Shown piece after piece: positions 1-9,496 of a DNA stretch of 44,250 nucleotides. Position 1 is the stretch's first letter, and each line of letters starts with the position of its first letter. A model generated the notes under the pieces. It did no database searches and was not told the DNA's origin. It saw only the letters and a list, made by a program, of their open reading frames with translations. This stretch comes from Mitosporidium daphniae (lineage: Eukaryota; Microsporidia), in NCBI RefSeq assembly GCF_000760515.2, contig NW_013546489.1, positions 1 through 44,250 on the forward strand, given 5' to 3'. The position numbers were made by a program, and so were the translations under genes.

Positions 1-292
1 TCTGCGCCTGCTGAAAACAATTTCGAGCCATCCTATGAAAAATAAAAGGCTTTTTCTTACTTTGCTCCAGGAAACCGAAAAAACAGGCTGCTCGTGTGTA
101 ATACTAGCCTTCGGTGAAGAAGTGCCCCCAGTCATTTGATAAACCCTGACCTATAGCAATAAGAACCCCCAAAATAGCCACCTGATTGTCCCACGATGAG
201 ACGGCCACAAAATCCGCAACCGGACACACTGAAATCTGGGAGACGGTATCAGTCGGACCCGGTACAATCTGAGCGTCTTCAGACGAGGACAT
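1..292 (-). CDS. GLE2: Gle2/Rae1 WD40 mRNA export factor, 5' part
   Basis: This is the N-terminal part of a seven-blade WD40 protein of the nuclear pore. In known family members it binds the Nup98 GLEBS motif and supports mRNA export and spindle checkpoint function. Exons are 292-182, 150-61 and 32-1, with introns at 151-181 (31 nt) and 33-60 (28 nt). Splicing gives a continuous reading with the motifs PVADFVAVSSWDNQVRVY and SVSWSKDGSKLFSAGA, which match the family's first blade and the start of the second. Without splicing the frame breaks after the first blade. The start is the only ATG near the conserved N terminus. The gene runs off the left edge, so the remaining blades are not seen. A TATA-like and TTAGGG-type element lies about 60-80 bp upstream. 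Confidence 0.85.
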
Positions 293-1040
293 GGAAGTTA
301 TAATTTGTAAAATTTAAGCTCGTTATGGCTCCAGATTTGAAATTAATTACTCAACCCTAACCCCTTTTATAATGTTGCTTGGTAACCATTAACACGCAAA
401 TATTTAATTTGTGCAGTATTTTTTAAAAAAGCCGTAAAAAAGGGGAAATAAACTTTTACTTCCATTACACCACTTGTAATCAGCTGATTAAACCACCTCA
501 GAATTTATTTTACAAGTAATTTAGCTTGTGCAAAGAGTAATAAGCAACACGATTCGAGAATAGGTTGAGTTAGGTAAAGAGATCTCTGCCTCAAAAGACT
601 GTGGGTTGATTGACGTGCCAACCAGAATTTAGCAAGTTCCGATTGTAATCGCTAGAAAAGTTTGCCGAACCAACAATGGCATCTCTATCATTCGAGAGAA
701 ACACGAGCAAAGAGAAACATCTACACTGGTACCACTTTTGCATTATGAACTTTTGAAAGTTGATTTTAGCCCTAAATCTTTGGAACACCTTTAAATCTCC
801 AGAAAGGCGTGTCTTTGAATTCAGGGTTAGGATTATAATATTTCTAGCGACACGTTGCAGATCAGGGTTAGGGTTTCATTCCGATTTTGCAGAGTTAAAA
901 TCCTAAATTTTCCGTTGCATTTTAATAAGCAATTCTGAGTGGGTTCTTTCACGTTGCAATCAGATCAACTAGCCTGATGACTCATTTATATTTTTAATGA
1001 AACTCAGCGGCTTAAACCTTATCTTTCTTGCTTTAGTCCT
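293..1040. other. Divergent intergenic region between Gle2 and the MFS transporter
   Basis: About 750 bp without a supportable gene. It is AT-rich and holds the Gle2 promoter element plus two more TTAGGG-type motifs, at 822-830 (CAGGGTTAG context) and 863-876 (CAGGGTTAGGGTTTC context), upstream of the transporter. A 65-codon minus-strand open frame at 591-788 has no recognisable domain and no conserved promoter-like context. I treat it as chance. Confidence 0.6.
353..371 (-). promoter_or_regulatory. TATA-like box fused to TTAGGG-type motif upstream of Gle2
   Basis: Read on the minus strand the stretch is TATAAAAGGGGTTAGGGTT, lying 61-79 bp upstream of the Gle2 start codon. It joins a TATA-like box to a GGGTTAGGGTT telobox. 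Similar motifs recur upstream of several other genes here. Promoter function is inferred from position and recurrence only. Confidence 0.4.
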
Positions 1041-2846
1041 TTGACTTCCTTAACTTTTTCTTGTGGCGCTAATAAATGTGACTCGGTTTTGTTACTAACC
1101 GGATCATTTATTCTTGTTACTGTTTTTTCTTTACATATTATTCCTATTTTCCCCCCGGGATTTGAACAGGTTAAATATGCTAAGCAATTGGAAGTCATCA
1201 GATACACAAAAGACCAATCTGCCGATCTTGTGGATGCAGATGATTCTTATAACCAAACCAGAACGTCCTCCCCTGATCTGAACATAACAACTTTCATAAA
1301 TGGAAACGCTGCACACGAAAACTTGGGCGTACACTCTGGCACCGATAACATTCATTCAGATATGGATAGTTCTGAGACTTCAACAACTACATTTCCAGTT
1401 AAGACCGTAAAATTCTACACTCTTTCCTCAAATCTGGCAAATATGTCTGCAGAAGAACTTGATCATTACAAACTAGCTGTTTCCTTGAATTGGGATATAT
1501 CTAAATGGTTTTTTAACTTTGAATTTAGTTCTGAAATGGAGCGCTCTTTTGCCATTTCTTCCTTTTATTTGGGTGCAATGTTTATATCTGTGGTTACGAT
1601 ATTTACTTCGAAATTCAGCACCAAAGCAAATCTTATTCTCAGCTCTATAATTCTCATTTATGGAGGAGTGCTTTCTGCTGTTTCCCCCAATTGGATTCTT
1701 TTAACTATTGGGCGTTTTTTTCTTGGAATGGGTAGCGGGATTGCTGGCACAATGACTCCAATTTTCTTTACCTATTTCGAAAATGTTGCCGGTTCCGAGT
1801 CCATAGCCAAGGGTTTTAGGGACTTTTATCCACTGCTAATTCCAGGAGGAATACTTCTTGCTGGAATCCTGCAACAGTATTTTCTGAACATCCATTATTT
1901 GGCCTGGAGAATTCTTAATGGTGGAACTGCATTCTTATCAATTATAGCTATTTTATTTCTATTGCCGAAGGTTTCTCCACAAAATGTGGATTCTGAGGAT
2001 ATGGCGAATGCTACTCAACCTTTGATGCAACAAACCGCCCCTAAATCTAGCTCTAGCCTTTTGAATACGATTTTTGGCGAAGGAAGTAAATCGGCTATAG
2101 TTATCATCTGCCTCCATATCTTTCAGCAATTATCTTTCATCAACGGATATTTTTCTTACACAAAAGAGATATTTGGCGACCTTCCGAATATTTCTATCCT
2201 TTTGGGCGTTGCAAATGTTGCTGGAACTTTTTTAAATGTTGCAATTAACGTACCGAAAAACAAGAAAGACACGAAAGACCAGGAAAAGACTTGCAATAAT
2301 TGTTTCGTGGATTTAGCAAATAAGATTGATACAAAATACATCGGGGCAATCAGTGGGGCTGGAACTGCAGTTTTTTCATGGGTGCTCTTCCTTGGGTTGT
2401 TTCTAGATATTTCAATCGTAAAATCTGTTTCTGGATTCGGCTTTATCTTTTTTTTTGCTCTTGGATTTGGACCTATCCCTTGGATGATTAATCCAAAAAT
2501 CACACCTGAAAAGTTTCAGAAAGCTTATGGTTCATTAGGATCAATAGTGAATTGGCTACTTTCTTTCATGATCACCCTTTTCACAAACAAGATTCTTTCC
2601 TCTTTAAATGAGTTTGCATTTCTTATTTTTGCGGTCTTTTGCGCTGCTTTCGCGCTGATTATGGCATTCTATGTTCCAAAATTAGACACAAGACCTGCCG
2701 AGTTTCTCCCCAGCAAGTCTTTTTTCAGCAAAGTTTGTTGCTGTAAAAGTGATGCTAGCTTGGATGATGATTTTTCACATGAACAAGCTAAAAATCAAAT
2801 CCAATTACAACCTACTGATACTGTGCCTCCTGGGGCTGAGGCGTAG
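1041..2846 (+). CDS. MFS sugar-porter family transporter (start uncertain)
   Basis: This is a hydrophobic protein of about 600 residues with roughly a dozen membrane segments, likely in the plasma membrane. The first half carries GRFFLGMGSGIAG. The second half carries GPIPWMINPKITPEKF and then a VPKLDTRPAEFL tail. These correspond to the sugar-porter signatures around TM4-5, TM10 and the C-terminal PETKG region, so import of a hexose-like sugar is likely, though the exact substrate cannot be read. A large polar loop of about 100 residues separates the first hydrophobic stretch from the second. The start is unresolved: the open frame extends up to about 981 without an ATG in frame, so 1041 is only a lower bound. 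An ATG at 997 opens a different frame and ends at a TGA at 1042. An unrecognised 5' intron or a sequence error is possible. Confidence 0.75.
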   Translation: MTSLTFSCGANKCDSVLLLTGSFILVTVFSLHIIPIFPPGFEQVKYAKQLEVIRYTKDQSADLVDADDSYNQTRTSSPDLNITTFINGNAAHENLGVHSGTDNIHSDMDSSETSTTTFPVKTVKFYTLSSNLANMSAEELDHYKLAVSLNWDISKWFFNFEFSSEMERSFAISSFYLGAMFISVVTIFTSKFSTKANLILSSIILIYGGVLSAVSPNWILLTIGRFFLGMGSGIAGTMTPIFFTYFENVAGSESIAKGFRDFYPLLIPGGILLAGILQQYFLNIHYLAWRILNGGTAFLSIIAILFLLPKVSPQNVDSEDMANATQPLMQQTAPKSSSSLLNTIFGEGSKSAIVIICLHIFQQLSFINGYFSYTKEIFGDLPNISILLGVANVAGTFLNVAINVPKNKKDTKDQEKTCNNCFVDLANKIDTKYIGAISGAGTAVFSWVLFLGLFLDISIVKSVSGFGFIFFFALGFGPIPWMINPKITPEKFQKAYGSLGSIVNWLLSFMITLFTNKILSSLNEFAFLIFAVFCAAFALIMAFYVPKLDTRPAEFLPSKSFFSKVCCCKSDASLDDDFSHEQAKNQIQLQPTDTVPPGAEA

Positions 2847-2870
2847 GAATCATAGGCAAGCTGGTTGAAA

Positions 2871-2882
2871 ATTTAGGGTTTA
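2871..2882 (+). promoter_or_regulatory. TTAGGG-type motif upstream of PLK4-like gene
   Basis: The sequence ATTTAGGGTTTA lies 26-37 bp before the ATG at 2908 in a 61-bp gap after the transporter stop. It matches the telobox-like motif seen before other genes in the window. The function is inferred. Confidence 0.3.
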
Positions 2883-2907
2883 ATAAATTGGATATTGAAA
2901 TTATTTG

Positions 2908-4980
2908 ATGTCGTCGTATACAATTGATGGCCGCACCTATAGCCTGATTGGTAAAATCGGGCGCGGTTCCTCGTCAAAGGTCTATTTGGCCCGCCAATTT
3001 CCAGATAATCTGAATGTTTCCCTTAAGCTTGTACAAAGTAGCGATTTATCATTTAGATATCCTCCTCCTCAACAATCGACGTTGCAAATGAGGTTTTCAT
3101 CCATCAATTGTTGAGTGCGAGGCCAAATCGAGGGATTGTCCTTTTGATTGCGGCCGATGTGTCCAACCGGATTATTGTCTCAGAATACTGCCAGCGGGGA
3201 ACGCTTTCACAACATCTGTTTTCGTCTGGCGGAATCCTATGCGAAGCAGAAGCCAGGGCATATCTGTTCTCAATTGCAGCGGGAATTGCCTTTATGCATC
3301 GGCATGGGTTTCTTCATCGAGACATTAAGCTTTCAAACATTCTCTTGACCACGGACTGCATGGAAGCTGTAAGCTTATCCCTCAAATTGGCATATAGAAA
3401 CTGGCCGATTTTGGGCTTTCAATCGCCGAGGAGAACTTGATTGCCGACTCCTACCCAATGAGGTGTGGAACACCGGCATATTTAGCTCCGTATTGGCTTT
3501 TATTTTATCATGTAGGGAGATACTCTCGGCTGAAACGGCCCGCTATTCATATCCCATTGATATGTGGTCATTTGGCACCGTTGCATACAAATTGCTGACT
3601 GGAAATTTTCCCTCTCCCCCGATTCTTTTTGGCAATTTGGCGGGACGGGTTTCACAACGTGCCATCTCGTTCCTAGCTGCCCTGCTTTCCGAGGACCCCC
3701 ATACTCGAGCAACGGCTGCTGAAATCCAACAGCACGCGTTCCTTTGTCACCATCCACTTTTGAACATATTCACTGAAAACCAGCTTCACCGGCTACAATC
3801 GAAGGCCCTTCCGGACATTAATTTTGCCCCGCTATCTTTGAGGTTCTCTTCTCAAAAGGCATACAAAACGACGCTTGGCCAATTGACAATCGGGATTCTG
3901 ACGCCGCATTGCTCCCCTAAGCAAGACCTCTCAATGGCATCATCACCACATGATCCCTCGCCCCGTTCGTCTGTTTTTCTTTCTTTAGAAAATAATATCA
4001 CCTTTGAGGTCAGCCAAAAAATGATTGTATCAATTTGGATGAACAATCAACTCAAAGCTACATGGAAAAAATGCACGCTGCCTGCTCCGCTTGCCCCGAT
4101 ATTTTACTACATCTACCGGGTGGTCTCGAAAGTTCTCTCTAAAATACCAAAAGCCGTCCTTCTCTTGGAAAAAGATGCCATTTGTGGCATCCTCATGTCA
4201 AATGGCCCATTTGAGGACTTTTTGTTCCAGAATGGAACATCCGGAACGAATATTTACCGAATTGTACCGAAAATGTCCAAAATATTTGTTTACGACAGTT
4301 TTGATGACCATGGATCGGGTGCACTTTTATCCGATATCGCCAAATCATCTCTCGCTAAAAGATCCCAAATTGTGATCAGGAAAAAGCCCGTAAGAGCGAT
4401 TTCAATTGAAACCAGCTTTTCATTCCAGTCCCCACATCATCAAGATCTTTGCAATGCATCTATGGCGCTCAATTTGCATGCAAAACTGCTTCGTCTTGTG
4501 CAATCTTCAAAAAAACTGGGCGTGCATCCCCTAATTTTTGTATCATCCGCGTCGCTGGCTTCGTATCCACTGCCCCATCATATTTCAAGCCATTCTGTTG
4601 GCAGCAAAAGTAGAGAAGAGCAGCTGTATTCTTCAATGGACTGCTTTTCCGGGTTTTCCGCAACATCTGTAATGGCTTGTTCAGCCTCCTCGCCCCTACA
4701 TATAGCCGCGTGTACAAGGGACCCAAACGGGGTCTTTCATGTCTTTTTTTCGGATAATTCTATGCTGTACATCATTCCCGAACGTTCACTTTGCTGGAAC
4801 AAGGATTTAAAAGATTGGATGACAACGGAAACCCCTTTACTTGATAACGACATCAAGGCACGAGTCCAGCTATTTTCCCAGAATTTTTTCAACTTTGGGA
4901 TGGCGCCAACGGACTTTATCCCTAAATGTGGAATTGAATCCCAATATTGCGATTCTCTGTTTGGCGCAAGGCAAGTGTAA
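2908..4980 (+). CDS. PLK4: PLK4/SAK-like serine/threonine kinase
   Basis: Exons are 2908-3030, 3057-3368, 3398-3489 and 3516-4980, with introns of 26, 29 and 26 nt, giving 663 aa. The kinase domain spans about residues 10-270. It has a glycine loop GRGSSSKVYLA, catalytic Lys40 (SLKL), HRDIKLSN with Asp130, DFG 149-151 and an AYLAPE activation segment. The region after the kinase resembles the PLK4 linker and cryptic polo box: INFAPLSLRF followed later by LSKIPKAVLLLEKDAIC and LMSNGPFEDFLF. PLK4 is the centriole-duplication kinase in animals and flagellated fungi. The C-terminal polo box is less clear, so a divergent PLK of another subtype is possible. The last 59 bp overlap the 3' end of WDR7 on the other strand. 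The ATG at 2908 is the first usable one. Confidence 0.72.
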
Positions 4981-7900
4981 ATGAATTTGCATTCTGCCAC
5001 GTAAAAGACGGCCTGATTATTCGGTCATCTTTTGATATCAGCTGCAGCGTCTCAGGATTATTTCTTCCTTTGGCATTTGCGGAAGATGAGCTGCCAAAAG
5101 CATACTCTAAGCACGGCTTTATGGTAGACGTTGCGAACAAAGAAAGGATGTTGGATGAGGACAGCCTCCAAACGCATACGGACCGGTATGAAGAATGGGC
5201 GGTTTTGGGTTTTTCCATGTTGGCAGCGCTAACTCGATTTGTCAGCGCGCAAACATGGTTGGCGTCTGGTGAGAGCGAAATGACGGAAGCCCTGGCACAA
5301 ATGGAAGATTCGAGAACAAAGCTTTTTGTTCCTGTCTTCAAGTCATAAATGACAATTGGCCCTCGGTCGTTTGCGACGGCATATTTTTGCTTCTCCGAAT
5401 GGAAATCTATAAACGGATATGTCTTAAAACAAGCATAGAGAAATTTCGAGCAAAGTGGAAGAACCTTTTCGCGAATTTCCATGAAGCTTGGATCCAGTAG
5501 CTTCATGATGGCATCGATAAAGTATGGAAGGGCGGCGGATAGGGAAACCGGAGACTTTGACAGCATTTGAAGCAAAAACGAGATGGTGGCTTGGAAGCTT
5601 GCGATGCTTCTTGAAGAAAGATGGTCATGAATAAAGATTTTGACAAGCTCTGAATGCGTCTCGATCATTCCGGGCGAAAAAAGCTTGTGAAAAATTTTGT
5701 ACAAAACCTCTGAATGTTTGGGCGAAAATTGCGAAAACAGAACATGGATGAGCTTTGAAATGTTGATAAAGGGGAAAAAAACATCCAGCCCATCGCCGAT
5801 GATATCCAAGGCAGTGAGTGGGGCCAGGCAATTGCCCTTCAGCGACACCGAGGCAAGCTCCAAGAGGGATTGGCAAAGGGCCCCAATCATCCTGGGAGTT
5901 GATAGCTTCGGGTGGAGCTCTGGATGGTACTTGGCACAGATTCCAAGAATTATGGGGATGTAGTTGCCCCTTTTTTTGTGGCCCAATGAAAAGCTTTTGT
6001 CGCGGCTTTCTTTGCCAGAACACGCATCGGTAAAGTCTATGCGTAAAGATACAAAAAGATGCAAATACAATTTTTAATCCACATATCAACGAGGTCACCA
6101 TAAGATTTGGAACAAGGAGACGAAAAAACCTTGAAAAACAACAGTCTCGCTGCACAGGAAATGTATGCTAGGCCGTAAAAATTGAAACGGCCTACTGCAC
6201 CCGATCGTCCATTTTAGTATGAAATAAAACAGCGACGGCGAATTGTGAAAGTGTACGCTCTCGCTGCTCGCGCCCAAACAGGTGTCGTGCTTACCCCTAA
6301 AAAAGGGCAATACCCCATGCGTATAAAACTCTTTAAGGGGAGCAACATCTAGTTGGTGATTATCGACCGGCACAGGTAATACCTAGCACGTTTTCTAACT
6401 TGAAGATGATTGCCAAAACGATCAGCAAAGAATGGGAAATCGAATAAGGTGACATGTGCGCATATGACGATTTATCTTTTCTGATGATGCTGATGCTTTC
6501 AGAGCAACTGGAGCATTGAGAAAAGGAAACCTACCCTTGCAAACAGGCAGCCTTGGAATAATCCGCTGAAAAGCCCATCTGCATCAGAAATTGATCCGAC
6601 GCCTCATCAAGGTCCCAAAAATGCCAAATCGACAGGAAAGACAGGATGCAGTGAATCGACATTGGCAAGTTGAGATCCAAATTCAAAACAAGCTCCAAAT
6701 CGGTAGATTCGGAGATAAACTCGGACTGAACTCTTCGCTTGCACATTGCCCTTTCGGGATTGGCTATGCTAGCGATTAAAAACAAATGCCAACGAGTGGA
6801 TGGTGTGCAATCTGCTGTTTCTAACGCCATTGGACTCTGGATGGGAATATATGCGCTGTAGAGAAAAGTTCTAACCCTAATGACTTTGTGGTCGGTTACC
6901 TGGTACTCGTATATGCAATGCATCTCAGTAACAAAGTAAATTATTTCTGGATTGCTTTTGTCGGAGCACACACTGACAAAGTTGTCGTTTTGAGGCCCCG
7001 AAATAATGGCACACGTGGAGTGGTTTAGCATATCGATGATGGAAAAGTTTCGATGTCTGTCCACCGATACAATCAGATTTTGGCTCTGAAAAAAATCTAT
7101 CACCGCCATGGAGTGCCGGTGTACCGAAAACAGCAGTTGAAAGTCCCTAACGTTAGCCCAAAATTACGCCCACTTTAGCGAGATCAAGAAGATGGCGCCG
7201 CCGCTGCATCCAATCAGCAAATATTCGACGGCGTTAAAGCAGAAATATAAATGCGAAGATATCTCCAAATCTTTCATATTTAGCAACGGATTGCTTTGTC
7301 TGATTAGCCTTGAAGGCGAATTTCTATAAAACGGGTCGAACGAAAACTGCATAAGGCTGCCCCCGGCTAAGGTTAACACATGGTCAAATACACGTACCAG
7401 AAATGGAATACAACTTATCCGGCATAAAGGATCTGCAATGCTTGACCGCGACATTTGGAAAGAGATTTTGCGAAAAAAAGAGGTTATCCTCAAATTCGAC
7501 TAGGAAAAGCTACCGTACCGTACCGTGTGCCACGTGAAGATCAAGAAGATTTTGCAGCTGAAAGCGATAAAAAAACCACGGCTGCAACGATTTGCCAACA
7601 AAAAAAAGCGCATCCGTATCATTGAACTTGTATTTGCCGACAAATGAATTGGGAAGGTATGAATTTGATACGGCTCTAAAATGAACGGCGCAAAGATGAA
7701 CCTTGTGGAAAGGCAATACTCATAAAGAAAGCCATTCTAAAATAAAAGTAACAGGCCTCACGATTGTATAGAACCGGGCTTTGTCGTGGTAAAAATTTGC
7801 TGAAGACACCATCCATTGGTCTGCCATCGGCGCATGGAGCTTGAAGATTAGCTCGCAATGTGTGTTGGATACATTGAAAATCTATAAAGATCACCATGCA

Positions 7901-8800
7901 TGCCAAGTAACCTCAAGAAGATCTGTTGAACAAAGAGAAATATAAATTTTATCTGAATTTTGCTGCTGCAACAAAGAAAACAGCGTGGGATGCGGAACCG
8001 CGTCCAGCCGAAGTAGCAACGTTGCATGGATAGAATCTTTCGCTAGGGAGGGATCGCTAAACAGGACCACCCCAATTCCACAGTCTGTTAATAGATACAG
8101 TTCATCTAAAAATATAGCCACTTGGCGCACCCACCGCGATGTTTGGATGAAAATACGGAAAAGGCAAAAACCTTGGAGGATTGGCTGAATTTCACGCTTT
8201 GAACAACCTAATTTGACGTGGAAATTTCATCATCATCAGCACAAACCTCCAGGGTGACCGAGTCAAGTACAAGAAGCTCGTTTGAGGGCTCCAAAAGGGA
8301 GCAGCAAATGTAGAGTGAATTGAAAAGAGACTAAAATGGAAAATCCGCACGCACGCCACTTACTCCGATGCAAACGACCCTGCTTGCACATGGCGTCTTC
8401 GTTGACGATATCGACCGGCCATCATTAATATCAAGAATGCTGATATACCTAAACATGAAAAAAAGGCAATACCCGTTGTTGTCGGCGCAAATAAGCGACG
8501 ATGAAATACACCCGTCAACGACGCAATCGTAGGTATCCTCCACGTGCATTTCCTCCATGAAGAGTGCCGAAATTTCGGCTCCACATCCAATTGCAATCCA
8601 TTTTATCTGGTGGAAAAGGGCTTAAAACGTACATAGGGGTCGGTTTGCATCGAGTACAAGATAATGGATCCATCGGTGAGACAAATGACAACGGCATTCT
8701 CGTTTTGCAAATACAAGCTTCGCGTGATTGACAATGGATTTTCACGTCCATGGATTAAATTTGTCCTTTTGGGAAAGACACTAACCAAAGAGACTGCCAT
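4922..8800 (-). CDS. WDR7: WDR7/rabconnectin-3 beta-like WD40 protein
   Basis: This is a long protein with N- and C-terminal WD repeats around a helical middle. WDR7 partners with DMXL/Rav1 to regulate V-ATPase assembly and acidification of endomembranes. The N terminus (ITRSLYLQNENAVVICLTDG, then ADNNGYISILDINDG after splicing) and the C terminus (GPIVIYDLKTGTKSFVLE, VISLSPDANHVCAL, closing IGIQFHI) match the family. About 15 short introns are needed. Those I placed include 8607-8632 (26 nt), 8449-8472 (24), 8331-8363 (33), 8208-8246 (39) and 8106-8134 (29). Others join the blocks at about 7900, 7720, 7500, 7150, 6530, 6370 and 6060. The middle between 6070 and 6380 is only partly resolved. 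The start is the first ATG, 42 bp from the divergent gene at 8843. Confidence 0.8.
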
Positions 8801-8842
8801 GGAGTTTAAATTACAGCACTTGCGTCGAATTTTTAATATTTA

Positions 8843-9395
8843 ATGGAACATGAAAAACTCGACCTTTCCGCCATGATATCGTCGCTACTGCATGTTCCTG
8901 AACGGATTGCATTTTATTCGGACCTCGAAAAAAGAGGCTGCTTCCCCTCCACTTGGCTTTCGTTTGTTCGAGACATCATCCCATCAAGTAGGCGTCTTTT
9001 CGCTCATATCGCTAGGATCCCATGCCTTTGATAATTTGGTTTTAAAAGAGCCTCTGAATTTGAACTCGATTTTGCATTCAGAGACGCTTTCAGACCCGGG
9101 AAGATACATTCCAAATCTCGGAAAATCCATCGCAAGGCTTTCTTCTCTGCTGGAGCAGCGATCACAGCCGCTCCCTGGTCTTGATCAATATGCACTCCCA
9201 AAGGCCAGCAGTCCTGTAGCTAGAAACAATGCAAAGCCAATGCTGTTCCAGCCAAAAGATACTCCGGCTTCGAAAAAACAAAAGACCGAAAAACACACGC
9301 CATCCAATGGCCCATTAAAAATTGTTCTAAAATTTTACTTGCTCATTTGCACTGATTGGTCAAGTTACAGGGACAGGGCTACACATTTAAATTGA
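8843..9395 (+). CDS. Unrecognised 174-aa protein
   Basis: I do not recognise this gene. Exons 8843-8987 and 9016-9395 around a 28-nt intron give 174 aa. The N-terminal half looks helical, with a LSAMISSLLHVPERIAFY segment and a YIPNLGKSIARLSSLLEQ segment. The C-terminal half is polar and basic (PASKKQKTEKHTP), possibly nuclear. The ATG sits right after an AT-rich TTTTTAATATTTA stretch, as at other starts here. A second intron near 9330-9370 (ending TTACAG) could change the last residues. It shares a 42-bp divergent spacer with WDR7 and converges on USP5. Confidence 0.6.
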
Positions 9396-9496
9396 ATTAA
9401 TTTTGCAAACTCCAAAATGACGAGTTTGTGGAATATTTATCGATTTGGGAGCACGCGGCCACCCACATAACAAGACCAATACACGCGGTACGCCTA

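Noticed and set aside
591-788. 65-codon minus-strand frame in the Gle2/transporter spacer
   Set aside because: No domain. It overlaps promoter-like motifs and probably arises by chance.
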